A stretch of DNA of 64,000 nucleotides from Pseudomonas protegens (lineage in GTDB: Bacteria > Pseudomonadota > Gammaproteobacteria > Pseudomonadales > Pseudomonadaceae): assembly GCF_013407925.2 (NCBI RefSeq), contig NZ_CP060201.1, positions 6,061,001-6,125,000 on the forward strand, given 5' to 3'. The translations under genes were made by a program, and so were the position numbers. Shown piece after piece: positions 28,518-36,895 of this stretch. Each line of letters begins with the position of its first letter. Positions within the stretch are counted from its first letter, which is position 1. The notes beneath the pieces were generated by a model that did no database searches, was not told the origin of the DNA, and saw only the letters and a program-made list of their open reading frames with translations.

Positions 28518-29489
28518 ATGCCTGTCGAATCCCCCGAACTCATCCAGCAAGTGCGCCAGGCCTCGCGGCACATGGTCCGTGAGCTGGGCTTTATGCAAAG
28601 CACCCTGGCCGCCACCGACTACCCACCCTCGGCGGTGCATGCACTGCTGGAAATCGGCCAGGGCAATGCCTTGACCGCCGGCGATCTGGTGACCCTGCTG
28701 GGCCTGGAGAAATCCAGCGTCAGCCGGCTGGTGCGCAAGCTGGTGGATGCGGGGGAGATCAGCGAACAGGCCGATGCCCGGGATGCCCGCTCGAAGCGCC
28801 TGCAACTCACCGCCCAGGGGCGTCAGACCCTGAGCGGTATCGACCGTTTCGCCCAGGCCCAGGTAGCCGCGGCCCTGGCGCACCTGAGCGCGGACCAGCA
28901 GCGTCGTGCCTCGACGGGCATCGCCGACTACGCCCGGGCCTTGCGTGCGGTGCGCCTGGGCGAGGCGCCCGAGCCGCCGGAGTGCTGGTCTATCGCCCGC
29001 GGCTACCGGCCCGGGGTGATTGGCCGCATCACCGAAATGCACGCCCGTTACTACGCGGATCTGGCGGGTTTCGGCCAGCCCTTCGAGAGCCTGGTGGCGC
29101 GGGACATGGCCGAGTTGATGGGACGTTTGCACAACCCGCGCAACGAGGTCTGGGTGGCGTTGCGCGGGACGCAGATCGTCGGCTCGATTGCCATCGACGG
29201 TGAAGGCGAGGGCGACGAGGCGATCCTGCGTTGCTTCATCCTCGACGATGCCGCGCGCGGCCAGGGGCTGGGCCGGCGGCTGCTGGTCGAGGCCCTGGCG
29301 TTCTGCGACCAGTGGGGCTTTGCCGCCACCCGCTTGTTGACCTTCAAGGGCCTGGACGCGGCGCGGGCATTGTATGAAGAGCAGGGGTTTGTGCTGGTGC
29401 AGGAGCAGGTGGGCGAGCAGTGGGGCGCGGCGGTGACCGAGCAGTGTTTTGTGCGAGCCAGGCTGACGGAACGCGACACAATCCGCTGA
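28518..29489 (+). CDS. MarR-GNAT fusion: transcription regulator with acetyltransferase domain
   Basis: A 323-residue two-domain protein. Residues 1-140 form a MarR winged helix (LLGLEKSSVSRLVRKLVDAGEI and the wing DARDARSKRLQLT). Residues 165-320 form a GNAT acetyltransferase with the acetyl-CoA loop LDDAARGQGLGRRLL and the strand ALYEEQGFVLV. The ATG at 28518 is chosen over the GTG at 28500 because the MarR fold begins just after it. The substrate and ligand are unknown. Confidence 0.85.
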   Translation: MPVESPELIQQVRQASRHMVRELGFMQSTLAATDYPPSAVHALLEIGQGNALTAGDLVTLLGLEKSSVSRLVRKLVDAGEISEQADARDARSKRLQLTAQGRQTLSGIDRFAQAQVAAALAHLSADQQRRASTGIADYARALRAVRLGEAPEPPECWSIARGYRPGVIGRITEMHARYYADLAGFGQPFESLVARDMAELMGRLHNPRNEVWVALRGTQIVGSIAIDGEGEGDEAILRCFILDDAARGQGLGRRLLVEALAFCDQWGFAATRLLTFKGLDAARALYEEQGFVLVQEQVGEQWGAAVTEQCFVRARLTERDTIR

Positions 29490-29493
29490 GCGC

Positions 29494-29628
29494 TGTAGCC
29501 GCTGCTGAGCCCGCGAAGCTGCGCAAAGGCCCGCAGGGCCTTGCTTGGCAGTCCCGAGCCGAGCCTCTGGCGGCACTGAAAACCTGCGTCTCCTGCGCAG
29601 CCGTTCGCAGCATTCGGCAGCGGCTACA
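29494..29628. repeat. Extragenic repeat, family A, copy 3
   Basis: TGTAGCCGCTGC at the left and GGCAGCGGCTACA at the right are inverted ends. The internal GCGCAAAGGCCCGCAGGGCCTTGC segment matches the other copies in reverse orientation. It lies 5 bp after the MarR-GNAT stop. Confidence 0.8.
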
Positions 29629-29692
29629 GATAGCCGGTATTGGTGGTAGGGTTAGCCCCCTGGAAGATTACCGATCTGTGGAGACACCCCCC

Positions 29693-30700
29693 ATGCAAGC
29701 CATCAAGCTCAGCCTGCCGGCATCCCTGGACAACCTTAAAACCGTCGAGCTGGCCGATCCCGGGCAACCCGGCGCCGGGCAGATCCGCGTGCGTCTGCAT
29801 GCCTGCTCGCTGAATTTCCATGACTACGCCGTGGTCACCGGCGCGCTGCCCACCGCCGATGGGCGGATTCCCATGGCCGACGGCGCCGGGGTGGTGGAGG
29901 CCGTGGGCGAGGGCGTCAGCGAGTTCAAGGTCGGCGATGCGGTGGTGTCGTGCTTCTTCCCCCATTGGCACGATGGCGGCCCGGCGATTGCCGATTTCAG
30001 CACCACCCCGGGTGATGGCGTCGACGGTTACGCCCGTGAAGTGGTGATCCAGCCCAGCCACTGGTTCACCCACGCGCCCAAGGGCTACAGCCATGCCGAA
30101 GCCGCGACCCTGACCACCGCCGGCCTCACCGCCTGGCGCGCGCTGGTGGTGGATGGCGCGCTCAAGGCCGGGGAAACCGTGCTGGTGCTGGGCACCGGCG
30201 GGGTGTCGATCTTCGCCCTGCAACTGGCCAAGGCCATGGGTGCCACGGTGATTGCCACCTCATCCTCGGACGCCAAGCTGGCCAGGGTGCGCGAACTGGG
30301 GGCCGACCACACCATCAACTACCGCACCCAGCCTGAATGGGGCAACGAGGTGCTCAAGCTGACCGGCGGCCGCGGTGTCGATCACGTGGTGGAAGTCGGC
30401 GGCCCGGGCACCTTGCCGCAGTCGATCACCGCTTGCCGCATCGGCGGGCATATCGCCCTGATCGGCGTGCTCACCGGCTGGGCCGGCCCGGTGCCGACGG
30501 CGGCGCTGATGGCCAAGCAACAGCGCCTGCAGGGCCTGATCGTCGGCAGTCGCCAGCAGCAGATCGACATGGTCCGAGGCCTGGAAGCCACCGGCATCAA
30601 GCCGATCATCGACAGCACCTTCCCCCTGGCCGAGATCGCCAAGGCCTTCGCCCATGAAGCCTCGGGCGCGCACCTGGGGAAAATCTGCCTGACGTTCTAA
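29693..30700 (+). CDS. Zinc-type alcohol dehydrogenase-like (MDR) oxidoreductase
   Basis: A 335-residue medium-chain dehydrogenase/reductase. The N-terminal GroES-like domain has SLNFHDYAVVTG and MADGAGVVEAVG. The nucleotide-binding motif is VLGTGGVSIFALQLAKAMGA, followed by the family's DHTINYRTQPEWGNEVLKLTGGRGVDHVVEVGG. Catalytic zinc ligands are not evident (CSLNFHD in place of a Cys ligand), so it may be a quinone-reductase-like enzyme. The ATG at 29693 gives the normal length. It appears monocistronic. Confidence 0.85.
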   Translation: MQAIKLSLPASLDNLKTVELADPGQPGAGQIRVRLHACSLNFHDYAVVTGALPTADGRIPMADGAGVVEAVGEGVSEFKVGDAVVSCFFPHWHDGGPAIADFSTTPGDGVDGYAREVVIQPSHWFTHAPKGYSHAEAATLTTAGLTAWRALVVDGALKAGETVLVLGTGGVSIFALQLAKAMGATVIATSSSDAKLARVRELGADHTINYRTQPEWGNEVLKLTGGRGVDHVVEVGGPGTLPQSITACRIGGHIALIGVLTGWAGPVPTAALMAKQQRLQGLIVGSRQQQIDMVRGLEATGIKPIIDSTFPLAEIAKAFAHEASGAHLGKICLTF

Positions 30701-30782
30701 GGCGTTGATCGCGGCGACACCCGGGTTGGACTCGGGGTTGCCGCCGCCCAGGTGTGGCGTTGGCCCGCATTGCCGCTTCGGC

Positions 30783-31994
30783 TCAATGCGCCGGCTTGAG
30801 TTCGGGCGTGGCGTTGGCCCGGGCGATGACAGTCAGGATCGACAGCGCGGCGATGACCAGCCCTGGCGAGGTGGCCAGCAGCACGCCGGCAGTGCCGGCG
30901 CCGGCGGCAAGGATCTGCCCGGCGGCCAGCGGCCCGGCCACCGAGCCCAGGCGGCCGATGGCCACGGCGGCGCCGACGCCGGTGGCACGCACCGCGGTCG
31001 GGTAGGCGGGTGGCGCCAGGGCGTAGAGCACCAATTGCGCGGCCATCACGAACAATCCGGCGGCAAACCCGGCCATGGCCATGGGCACGATGCCCACCGA
31101 CAGTCCGACCCCGGCCAGCGCCGCGAGCAGCCCGGCGTAGACGAACAGCACCACCTTGAGCCCGTTGCAGCGGTCCAGCAGCAGCCCGCCGAGCAGTGAG
31201 CCGAGGGCGCCGCCGATGTTGAACAGCATCTGCACCAGGCCCGCCTGGGGTTTGCTGAAGCCTTGTTCGAGCAGCAGCGAGGGCAGCCAGTTGAGCAGCA
31301 TGTACATCACCGTCAGGGTGAAGAAATAGCTCAGCCACAGGGCCAGTGTGGTGCGCGCGCGACCTGCGCCGAACAGCGCCTGGGCTGTGGAGGCGCGGCG
31401 GGTGTCGGCGCTGGCGGTGTGTTGGCGAAAGGCACTGGATTCGGGCAGCAGAGCGGCCATCAGTGGCACCACCAGCAGCGGCGCCAGGCCGCCGATGATG
31501 AAGGTGGTCTGCCAATGTTCACTGGAGAACATCGCCACCACCGCCGCCAGCGCGCCGCCCAGGGGCACGCCGCAATACATGATGCTGATGGCCGTGCCCC
31601 GACGCTGCTCGCTCACCGCTTCGGCGCACAGGGCGATCAGGTTGGGCAGCGCCACGCCCAGGCCCAGGCCGGTCATGAAGCGCACCAGCAACAGGCTCGA
31701 ATAGCTTTCCACATAGGCTGTGCACAGCGAGAACAGGCCGAACAGCAGCACCGCGCCGACCAGGATCTTCTTGCGCCCGATACGGTCGGCGACCCAGCCG
31801 CCGAAGAACGCCCCGGGCAGCAGGCCGATGATCCCGGCGCTGAACACCCAGCCCATCATCTTCGGGTCCAGGGCAAAACTCTGGCGCAACCCGGCGGCGG
31901 CGGTGCCGGCCGCCTGCAGATCGAACCCCTCGATCAACGCAACGATAAAGCACAAAGCGATGGTCAGCGTCGAACGACGCGATGGACTGTCCAT
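30783..31994 (-). CDS. MFS aromatic acid transporter (AAHS/MhpT-like)
   Basis: A 403-residue MFS carrier with 12 helices. It carries the AAHS-type helix-1 motif IEGFDLQAAG (an aspartate in a GFD context) and GWVADRIGRKK. The ATG at 31994 is preferred because GAGG lies seven bases upstream; the alternative TTG at 32000 adds two residues. It is divergent from an OprD porin and close to the ferulate operon, so a hydroxycinnamate or phenylpropanoid substrate is likely but unproved. An A-rich CA motif precedes its start. Confidence 0.85.
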   Translation of the reverse strand: MDSPSRRSTLTIALCFIVALIEGFDLQAAGTAAAGLRQSFALDPKMMGWVFSAGIIGLLPGAFFGGWVADRIGRKKILVGAVLLFGLFSLCTAYVESYSSLLLVRFMTGLGLGVALPNLIALCAEAVSEQRRGTAISIMYCGVPLGGALAAVVAMFSSEHWQTTFIIGGLAPLLVVPLMAALLPESSAFRQHTASADTRRASTAQALFGAGRARTTLALWLSYFFTLTVMYMLLNWLPSLLLEQGFSKPQAGLVQMLFNIGGALGSLLGGLLLDRCNGLKVVLFVYAGLLAALAGVGLSVGIVPMAMAGFAAGLFVMAAQLVLYALAPPAYPTAVRATGVGAAVAIGRLGSVAGPLAAGQILAAGAGTAGVLLATSPGLVIAALSILTVIARANATPELKPAH

Positions 31995-32327
31995 GGGCAA
32001 ACCTCATTGTTGTTTTTGTTGTGGTGGCCAGCCGGACGCCGGGCTTGAATGTGCCGGCGCTGCTGGCTGGCGATTAAGATAACAAAGATAACTAAAAAAT
32101 GAACAGCGCCTTAATTTCCATCGATAAACGCAAATAAATCCATTGAAATCAGCTTGTTAAATCAACAATCAGGATTTGATGTAAAAATAGATAATATTAT
32201 TAATGTTCGATTATCGGTCATTTGCGGTTGACGTAAGGCTTGGGCTGTTTCCATTCTCTGTCCGCGACGTTGGCTGCCAGGCCTGCGCTCGACACCTAAA
32301 AACAACAACAAAAAATGGACATCGGAC
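31995..32327. promoter_or_regulatory. AT-rich divergent control region between MFS and OprD genes
   Basis: A 333-bp gap much richer in A+T than its surroundings. Two A-rich CA motifs lie at its ends (32005-32024 on the minus strand, 32298-32315 on the plus strand). In the middle are AAGATAAC direct repeats followed by ATAACTAA (32088-32095). The ATAACTAA octamer is shared with the ech promoter (34346-34353). No gene is seen in it. Confidence 0.5.
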
Positions 32328-33653
32328 ATGCCAAATCTCCCAACCAACGCCGTTGCGGCGGCGTCAGCTTCCTGTGTGCCCAGTCTGCATCGGCGGCTGA
32401 CCCTGGCCGTGCTGGGCTTGAGCCTGTTGCCCGGCCCACTCTGGGCGGCGGGTTTTATCGACGACAGCCACGGCACCCTGACCCTGCGCAATTACTACCT
32501 GGATCGCGACTACCAGGACGGTGGGGCCAAGACCGCCGCGCGGGAGTGGGCCCAGGGTTTCATCATGAACATGGAGTCGGGGTTCACCGAGGGGCGCGTC
32601 GGTTTCGGTCTGTTTGATGTGCGCGGGCTGCTGGGGGTCAAGCTCGATTCCTCGCCGGACCGCAGCGGCACCGAACTGCTGCCGGTGTCGGCCAGCGACA
32701 AGCGCGCCGCGGACGAATACTCGCGGCTGGCGCCCACCGCCAAACTGCGCTTTGCCCGGACCACGGTGAAGACCGGCGATGTCTCGATCTTCCTGCCGTT
32801 CGCCTTTGCCAGTCCGTCGCGCCTGCTGCCGCAGACCTTTCGCGGCACCACCCTGAGCTCCACGGACATCGACGGCCTGACCCTCAACACCGGCTACATC
32901 GACCGCATCAACAAGCGCGACTCCACCGACTACCAGGCCATGACCATTGCCTCGCCCAACCGGCGCTTCAATGCCACGGCCAGCACCTCGCACCTGGCGT
33001 ACCTGGGCGGCGACTACCAGGTCAACAAGGCGCTCAGCCTGCGTGCCTATCACGCCGAGGTGGCCGACCTCTACCAGCAGGACACCCTGGCCCTGCTGCA
33101 CAACCTGCCCCTGGGCGATGGCGTGCTGAGCAGCGACCTGCGCAGTTTTTTCAGCCGGGAAGACGGCAGTGCCAAGGCCGGTCGGGTCGACAACCGCAAC
33201 CTCTCGGCGCTGTTTGGCTACAAGTTCGGCGGGCACCGGGTGAGCCTGGGTTACATGCACTCCAGTGGCGACACGGCCACGCCCTACATCTCCGGCACCG
33301 AGTTGATGGGCATGAGCGAGCTGACCATGAGTTCGGACTTTCTCAATGCCAAGGAGCGCACCTGGCAAGCCATCTACGACTATGACTTTGCCGCCGCCGG
33401 CGTACCCGGGCTCAAGAGTCGGCTGCGTTACGTGCGCGGCGACCATATCGAGCTGGCGGCCTTCAATGCCAGCGAGCGCAAGGAGCGCGAGTTTCAGATG
33501 GAGTTGGGCTACGTGCTGCAGAGCGGCCCGCTGAAGAACCTCGGGCTGGTGGCGCGCAAGTCGATCTATCGCAATGACTTCCCGGCGGGCGCGGCGTTTC
33601 GCGATGAAAACCAGACCCGCTTCCTGGTGCTCTACACCTTGCCGATCTGGTAA
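32328..33653 (+). CDS. OprD-family outer-membrane porin
   Basis: A 441-residue protein. The signal peptide is unusually long (about residues 1-41, ending GPLWAAG), followed by an OprD/OccK barrel whose opening GTLTLRNYYLDRDY is characteristic. The C-terminus ends LVLYTLPIW with the terminal aromatic residue. These porins pass carboxylic and aromatic acids. It lies between an aromatic-acid MFS gene and the ferulate operon, so it probably admits phenylpropanoids. Compare the second OprD at 50564-51820. Confidence 0.9.
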   Translation: MPNLPTNAVAAASASCVPSLHRRLTLAVLGLSLLPGPLWAAGFIDDSHGTLTLRNYYLDRDYQDGGAKTAAREWAQGFIMNMESGFTEGRVGFGLFDVRGLLGVKLDSSPDRSGTELLPVSASDKRAADEYSRLAPTAKLRFARTTVKTGDVSIFLPFAFASPSRLLPQTFRGTTLSSTDIDGLTLNTGYIDRINKRDSTDYQAMTIASPNRRFNATASTSHLAYLGGDYQVNKALSLRAYHAEVADLYQQDTLALLHNLPLGDGVLSSDLRSFFSREDGSAKAGRVDNRNLSALFGYKFGGHRVSLGYMHSSGDTATPYISGTELMGMSELTMSSDFLNAKERTWQAIYDYDFAAAGVPGLKSRLRYVRGDHIELAAFNASERKEREFQMELGYVLQSGPLKNLGLVARKSIYRNDFPAGAAFRDENQTRFLVLYTLPIW

Positions 33654-33680
33654 GCCCGCCAGCAGCCTGGCTGCCTCAGC

Positions 33681-33701
33681 GTGCCGGCCCGGTGCCGGCA
33701 C
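33681..33701. terminator. Hairpin between convergent oprD-like and marR genes
   Basis: GTGCCGGC-CCGGT-GCCGGCAC gives an 8-bp stem between two convergent stop codons. There is no clear U-tract, so it is only a possible bidirectional terminator. Confidence 0.4.
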
Positions 33702-33708
33702 CTTGGCT

Positions 33709-34197
33709 TCAGTCCTGGTACACCTTCTTCAGCAGGCGCAGCAGCTCTTCGCGTTCCTCGGCGCTCAAGGCCGAGGTGGCGTCGACGTCGCTTTGCGCGG
33801 CGATCTGCTTGAGCTCCTTGAGCAGGGTTTCGCCGGTCTTGCTCAGGAAGATCCCGTAAGAGCGCTTGTCCGGCTTGCAGCGCACCCGCACCGCCAGAGC
33901 GCGGCTTTCCAGTTTATTGAGCAGGGGCACCACTTGCGGCGGCTCGATGGCGAGGGCGCGAGCCAGGTCGGCCTGCATCAGCCCCGGGTTGCTGTCGATG
34001 ATCGCCAGGGCCGAGAACTGCGCGGGGCGCAGGTCGTGGGCCGAGAGCCGGCCGATCAGGTTCTGGAACAGCTTGAGCTGGGCGCGACGCATGGCGTAGC
34101 CAATCAGTTCGTCCAGCGCCGAATCCAGCGGCGCCTGAACCTCGGCGTTGGCGGGTGGGGCCTCGCGCGGGTCGGCGAGGGGAGCGGGCTTGGCCAT
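33709..34197 (-). CDS. ferR: MarR-family regulator of ferulate catabolism (FerR-like)
   Basis: A 162-residue MarR protein with the winged helix MQADLARALAIEPPQVVPLLNKLE and the wing RCKPDKRSYGIFLS. It is divergent from ech. In P. fluorescens BF13 a MarR protein in this position controls the ferulic genes, and hydroxycinnamoyl-CoA thioesters are the usual inducers of the group. AT-rich inverted repeats over the ech promoter (34321-34352) are the likely target. Confidence 0.8.
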   Translation of the reverse strand: MAKPAPLADPREAPPANAEVQAPLDSALDELIGYAMRRAQLKLFQNLIGRLSAHDLRPAQFSALAIIDSNPGLMQADLARALAIEPPQVVPLLNKLESRALAVRVRCKPDKRSYGIFLSKTGETLLKELKQIAAQSDVDATSALSAEEREELLRLLKKVYQD

Positions 34198-34320
34198 GAC
34201 AAAAACATCCTGGGTCGGTTAACAAGGCTATCCAGTTTGCCGGGGTCGGCCGCTGATAGCTACGTTTGCCTGTGCTGGCAGTGGCTACAGAAGGATTTTA
34301 TCCAGGGGTAGGAAAAATGG

Positions 34321-34367
34321 TTAATTCAATTAATAGTTAATTGACATAACTAATTTCCCGGTTTAAT
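34321..34367 (+). promoter_or_regulatory. ech promoter with two overlapping inverted repeats (probable MarR operators)
   Basis: TTAATT-C-AATTAA (34321-34333) is a perfect inverted repeat. TAGTTA (34334-34339) and TAACTA (34347-34352) form a second one. The -35 hexamer TTGACA (34341-34346) lies inside the second repeat, and TTTAAT (34362-34367) is the probable -10 with a 15-bp spacer. A bound MarR dimer would cover the -35. Confidence 0.6.
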
Positions 34368-34405
34368 TTCGATCCATCTTCAAGCCAGAACAAGAGAGCA
34401 TCGCC

Positions 34406-35236
34406 ATGAGCAACTACGAAGGTCGCTGGACAACGGTCAAGGTCGAAATCGAAGAGGGCATTGCCTGGGTCACCCTCAATCGCCCGGAAAAACGCAACGC
34501 CATGAGCCCGACCCTGAACCGGGAAATGATCGACGTGCTGGAAACCCTGGAGCAGGACCCGGCCGCCGGCGTGCTGGTGCTGACCGGCGCCGGCGAGGCC
34601 TGGACCGCCGGCATGGACCTCAAGGAATACTTCCGCGAGGTGGATGCCGGGCCGGAGATCCTTCAGGAAAAAATCCGCCGCGAAGCCTCCCAGTGGCAAT
34701 GGAAACTGCTGCGCATGTACGCCAAGCCGACCATCGCCATGGTCAACGGCTGGTGCTTCGGCGGTGGCTTCAGCCCGCTGGTGGCGTGCGATCTGGCGAT
34801 CTGCGCCGACGAGGCGACCTTCGGCCTCTCGGAAATCAACTGGGGCATCCCGCCGGGCAACCTGGTGAGCAAGGCCATGGCCGACACCGTGGGCCATCGC
34901 CAGTCGCTGTACTACATCATGACCGGCAAGACCTTTGGCGGGCAGAAAGCCGCCGAGATGGGCCTGGTCAATGAAAGCGTGCCCCTGGCGCAATTGCGTG
35001 AAGTCACCATCGAGCTGGCGCGCAACCTGCTGGAGAAAAACCCGGTGGTGCTGCGTGCCGCCAAGCATGGCTTCAAGCGTTGCCGCGAACTGACCTGGGA
35101 GCAGAACGAAGACTACCTGTACGCCAAGCTCGATCAGTCGCGCCTGTTGGACACCGAAGGCGGCCGCGAGCAGGGCATGAAGCAGTTCCTCGACGACAAG
35201 AGCATCAAGCCCGGCCTGCAGGCGTATAAACGCTGA
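34406..35236 (+). CDS. ech: Hydroxycinnamoyl-CoA hydratase-lyase (enoyl-CoA hydratase/aldolase)
   Basis: A 276-residue crotonase-fold enzyme. It hydrates feruloyl-CoA and cleaves it by a retro-aldol step to vanillin and acetyl-CoA. It has the crotonase start VTLNRPEKRNAMSP, the LTGAGEAWTAGMDLKEYF oxyanion loop, and VNGWCFGGGFSPLVACDLAI with SEINWGIPPGNLVSKAMAD, all typical of hydroxycinnamoyl-CoA hydratase-lyases rather than fatty-acid hydratases. It is the first gene of the ferulate operon and is followed by vdh and fcs. Confidence 0.93.
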   Translation: MSNYEGRWTTVKVEIEEGIAWVTLNRPEKRNAMSPTLNREMIDVLETLEQDPAAGVLVLTGAGEAWTAGMDLKEYFREVDAGPEILQEKIRREASQWQWKLLRMYAKPTIAMVNGWCFGGGFSPLVACDLAICADEATFGLSEINWGIPPGNLVSKAMADTVGHRQSLYYIMTGKTFGGQKAAEMGLVNESVPLAQLREVTIELARNLLEKNPVVLRAAKHGFKRCRELTWEQNEDYLYAKLDQSRLLDTEGGREQGMKQFLDDKSIKPGLQAYKR

Positions 35237-35244
35237 GTCCGGCC

Positions 35245-35275
35245 GGCGAACGGCGGGCGCATCCCGCTGTTCGCC
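35245..35275 (+). terminator. Strong hairpin between ech and vdh
   Basis: GGCGAACGGCGGG (35245-35257) pairs with CCCGCTGTTCGCC (35263-35275) through one G-U pair, leaving a 5-base loop. There is no U-tract, so it more likely protects the ech message or causes partial attenuation than ends transcription. Confidence 0.5.
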
Positions 35276-35332
35276 GCGCCACTGCTACACCGCTGTGCTG
35301 CATTCCCGACAAAGACAACAAGAGGAATCACC

Positions 35333-36781
35333 ATGCTGGACGTGCCCCTGCTGATCGGTGGCCAGTCGCGCCCCGCCGGCGACGGTCGAACCTTCGAACG
35401 CCGCAACCCGGTGACCGGCGCTGTGGTATCGCGCGTGGCCGCCGCGACCCTGGACGATGCCGACGCCGCCGTGGCCGCGGCCCAGGCCGCATTCCCCGCC
35501 TGGGCGGCCCTGGCCCCCAACGAACGGCGCAGCCGTCTGCTCAAGGCCGCCGAGCAGTTGCAGGCCCGCAGCGACGAATTCATCGCCGCCGCCGGCGAGA
35601 CCGGGGCCATGGCCAACTGGTACGGCTTCAATGTGCGCCTGGCGGCCAACATGCTGCGCGAAGCGGCGTCGATGACCACCCAGATCAACGGCGAAGTCAT
35701 TCCCTCGGATGTTCCCGGCAGTTTCGCCATGGCCCTGCGCCAACCCTGCGGCGTGGTGCTGGGCATCGCCCCGTGGAACGCCCCGGTGATTCTCGCCACC
35801 CGGGCCATCGCCATGCCCCTGGCCTGCGGCAACACTGTGGTGCTCAAGGCCTCCGAGCTGAGCCCGGCGGTGCACCGGCTGATCGGCCAGGTGCTGCAGG
35901 ATGCCGGCCTGGGCGATGGTGTGGTCAACGTCATCAGCAATGCCCCGGCCGATGCCGCGGCGATTGTCGAGCGCCTGATCGCCAACCCGGCGGTGCGCCG
36001 GGTCAACTTCACCGGTTCGACCCAGGTCGGGCGGATTGTCGGCGAGCTGGCGGCGCGCCACCTCAAGCCGGCCCTGCTGGAACTGGGCGGCAAGGCGCCG
36101 CTGCTGGTGCTGGACGATGCCGACCTGGACGCCGCCGTGGCGGCCGCGGCGTTTGGCGCCTACTTCAATCAGGGGCAGATCTGCATGTCCACCGAGCGCC
36201 TGATCGTCGATGCCAAGGTCGCCGATGCCTTTGTCGCCAAGCTGGCGGCCAAGGTCGCGACCTTGCGTGCCGGCGACCCGGCGGCTGCGGACTCGGTGCT
36301 CGGCTCGCTGGTGGATGCCAGCGCCGGGACACGCATCAGGGCGCTGATCGACGACGCCCTGGAGCAGGGCGCGCGGCTGGTGGTGGGCGGGCAACTGGAC
36401 GGCAGCATCCTGCAGCCGACCCTGCTCGACGGCGTCACCGACGCCATGCGCCTGTACCGCGAGGAATCCTTCGGACCGGTGGCGGTGCTGCTGCGCGGCA
36501 GCGGCGATGAAGAGTTGCTGCGTCTGGCCAACGATTCCGAGTTCGGCCTGTCGGCGGCGATTTTCAGTCGCGACACCGGGCGCGCCCTGGCCCTGGCGCA
36601 ACGGGTCGAGTCGGGTATCTGCCATATCAACGGGCCCACCGTGCACGACGAAGCGCAGATGCCGTTTGGCGGCGTCAAGTCCAGCGGCTACGGCAGTTTT
36701 GGCGGCAAGGCCTCGATCGAGCACTTCACCCAATTGCGCTGGGTCACCTTGCAGCACGGCCCGCGGCACTACCCGATCTGA
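35333..36781 (+). CDS. vdh: Vanillin dehydrogenase
   Basis: A 482-residue NAD-dependent aldehyde dehydrogenase. The NAD-side motif is GIAPWNAPVILATRAIAMPLACGN, the catalytic Glu lies in LLELGGKAP, and the nucleophile Cys284 in NQGQICMSTE. It oxidises vanillin from Ech to vanillate, which VanAB in this window can demethylate. It is preceded by ACAAAGACAACAAGAGG, which combines a ribosome-binding site with a Crc-like motif. A second aldehyde dehydrogenase at 48968 may share the substrate. Confidence 0.9.
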   Translation: MLDVPLLIGGQSRPAGDGRTFERRNPVTGAVVSRVAAATLDDADAAVAAAQAAFPAWAALAPNERRSRLLKAAEQLQARSDEFIAAAGETGAMANWYGFNVRLAANMLREAASMTTQINGEVIPSDVPGSFAMALRQPCGVVLGIAPWNAPVILATRAIAMPLACGNTVVLKASELSPAVHRLIGQVLQDAGLGDGVVNVISNAPADAAAIVERLIANPAVRRVNFTGSTQVGRIVGELAARHLKPALLELGGKAPLLVLDDADLDAAVAAAAFGAYFNQGQICMSTERLIVDAKVADAFVAKLAAKVATLRAGDPAAADSVLGSLVDASAGTRIRALIDDALEQGARLVVGGQLDGSILQPTLLDGVTDAMRLYREESFGPVAVLLRGSGDEELLRLANDSEFGLSAAIFSRDTGRALALAQRVESGICHINGPTVHDEAQMPFGGVKSSGYGSFGGKASIEHFTQLRWVTLQHGPRHYPI

Positions 36782-36895
36782 TCCGTCGCCACGGGCCAGG
36801 CACAACAATAACAAGGCCGCAGCCACCGGCTGCCACGCTTGCCAGCTGCCGCCCTGCGTGCGCGGCGCAGGCGTGCCTTGATGGAGGACATGTAC

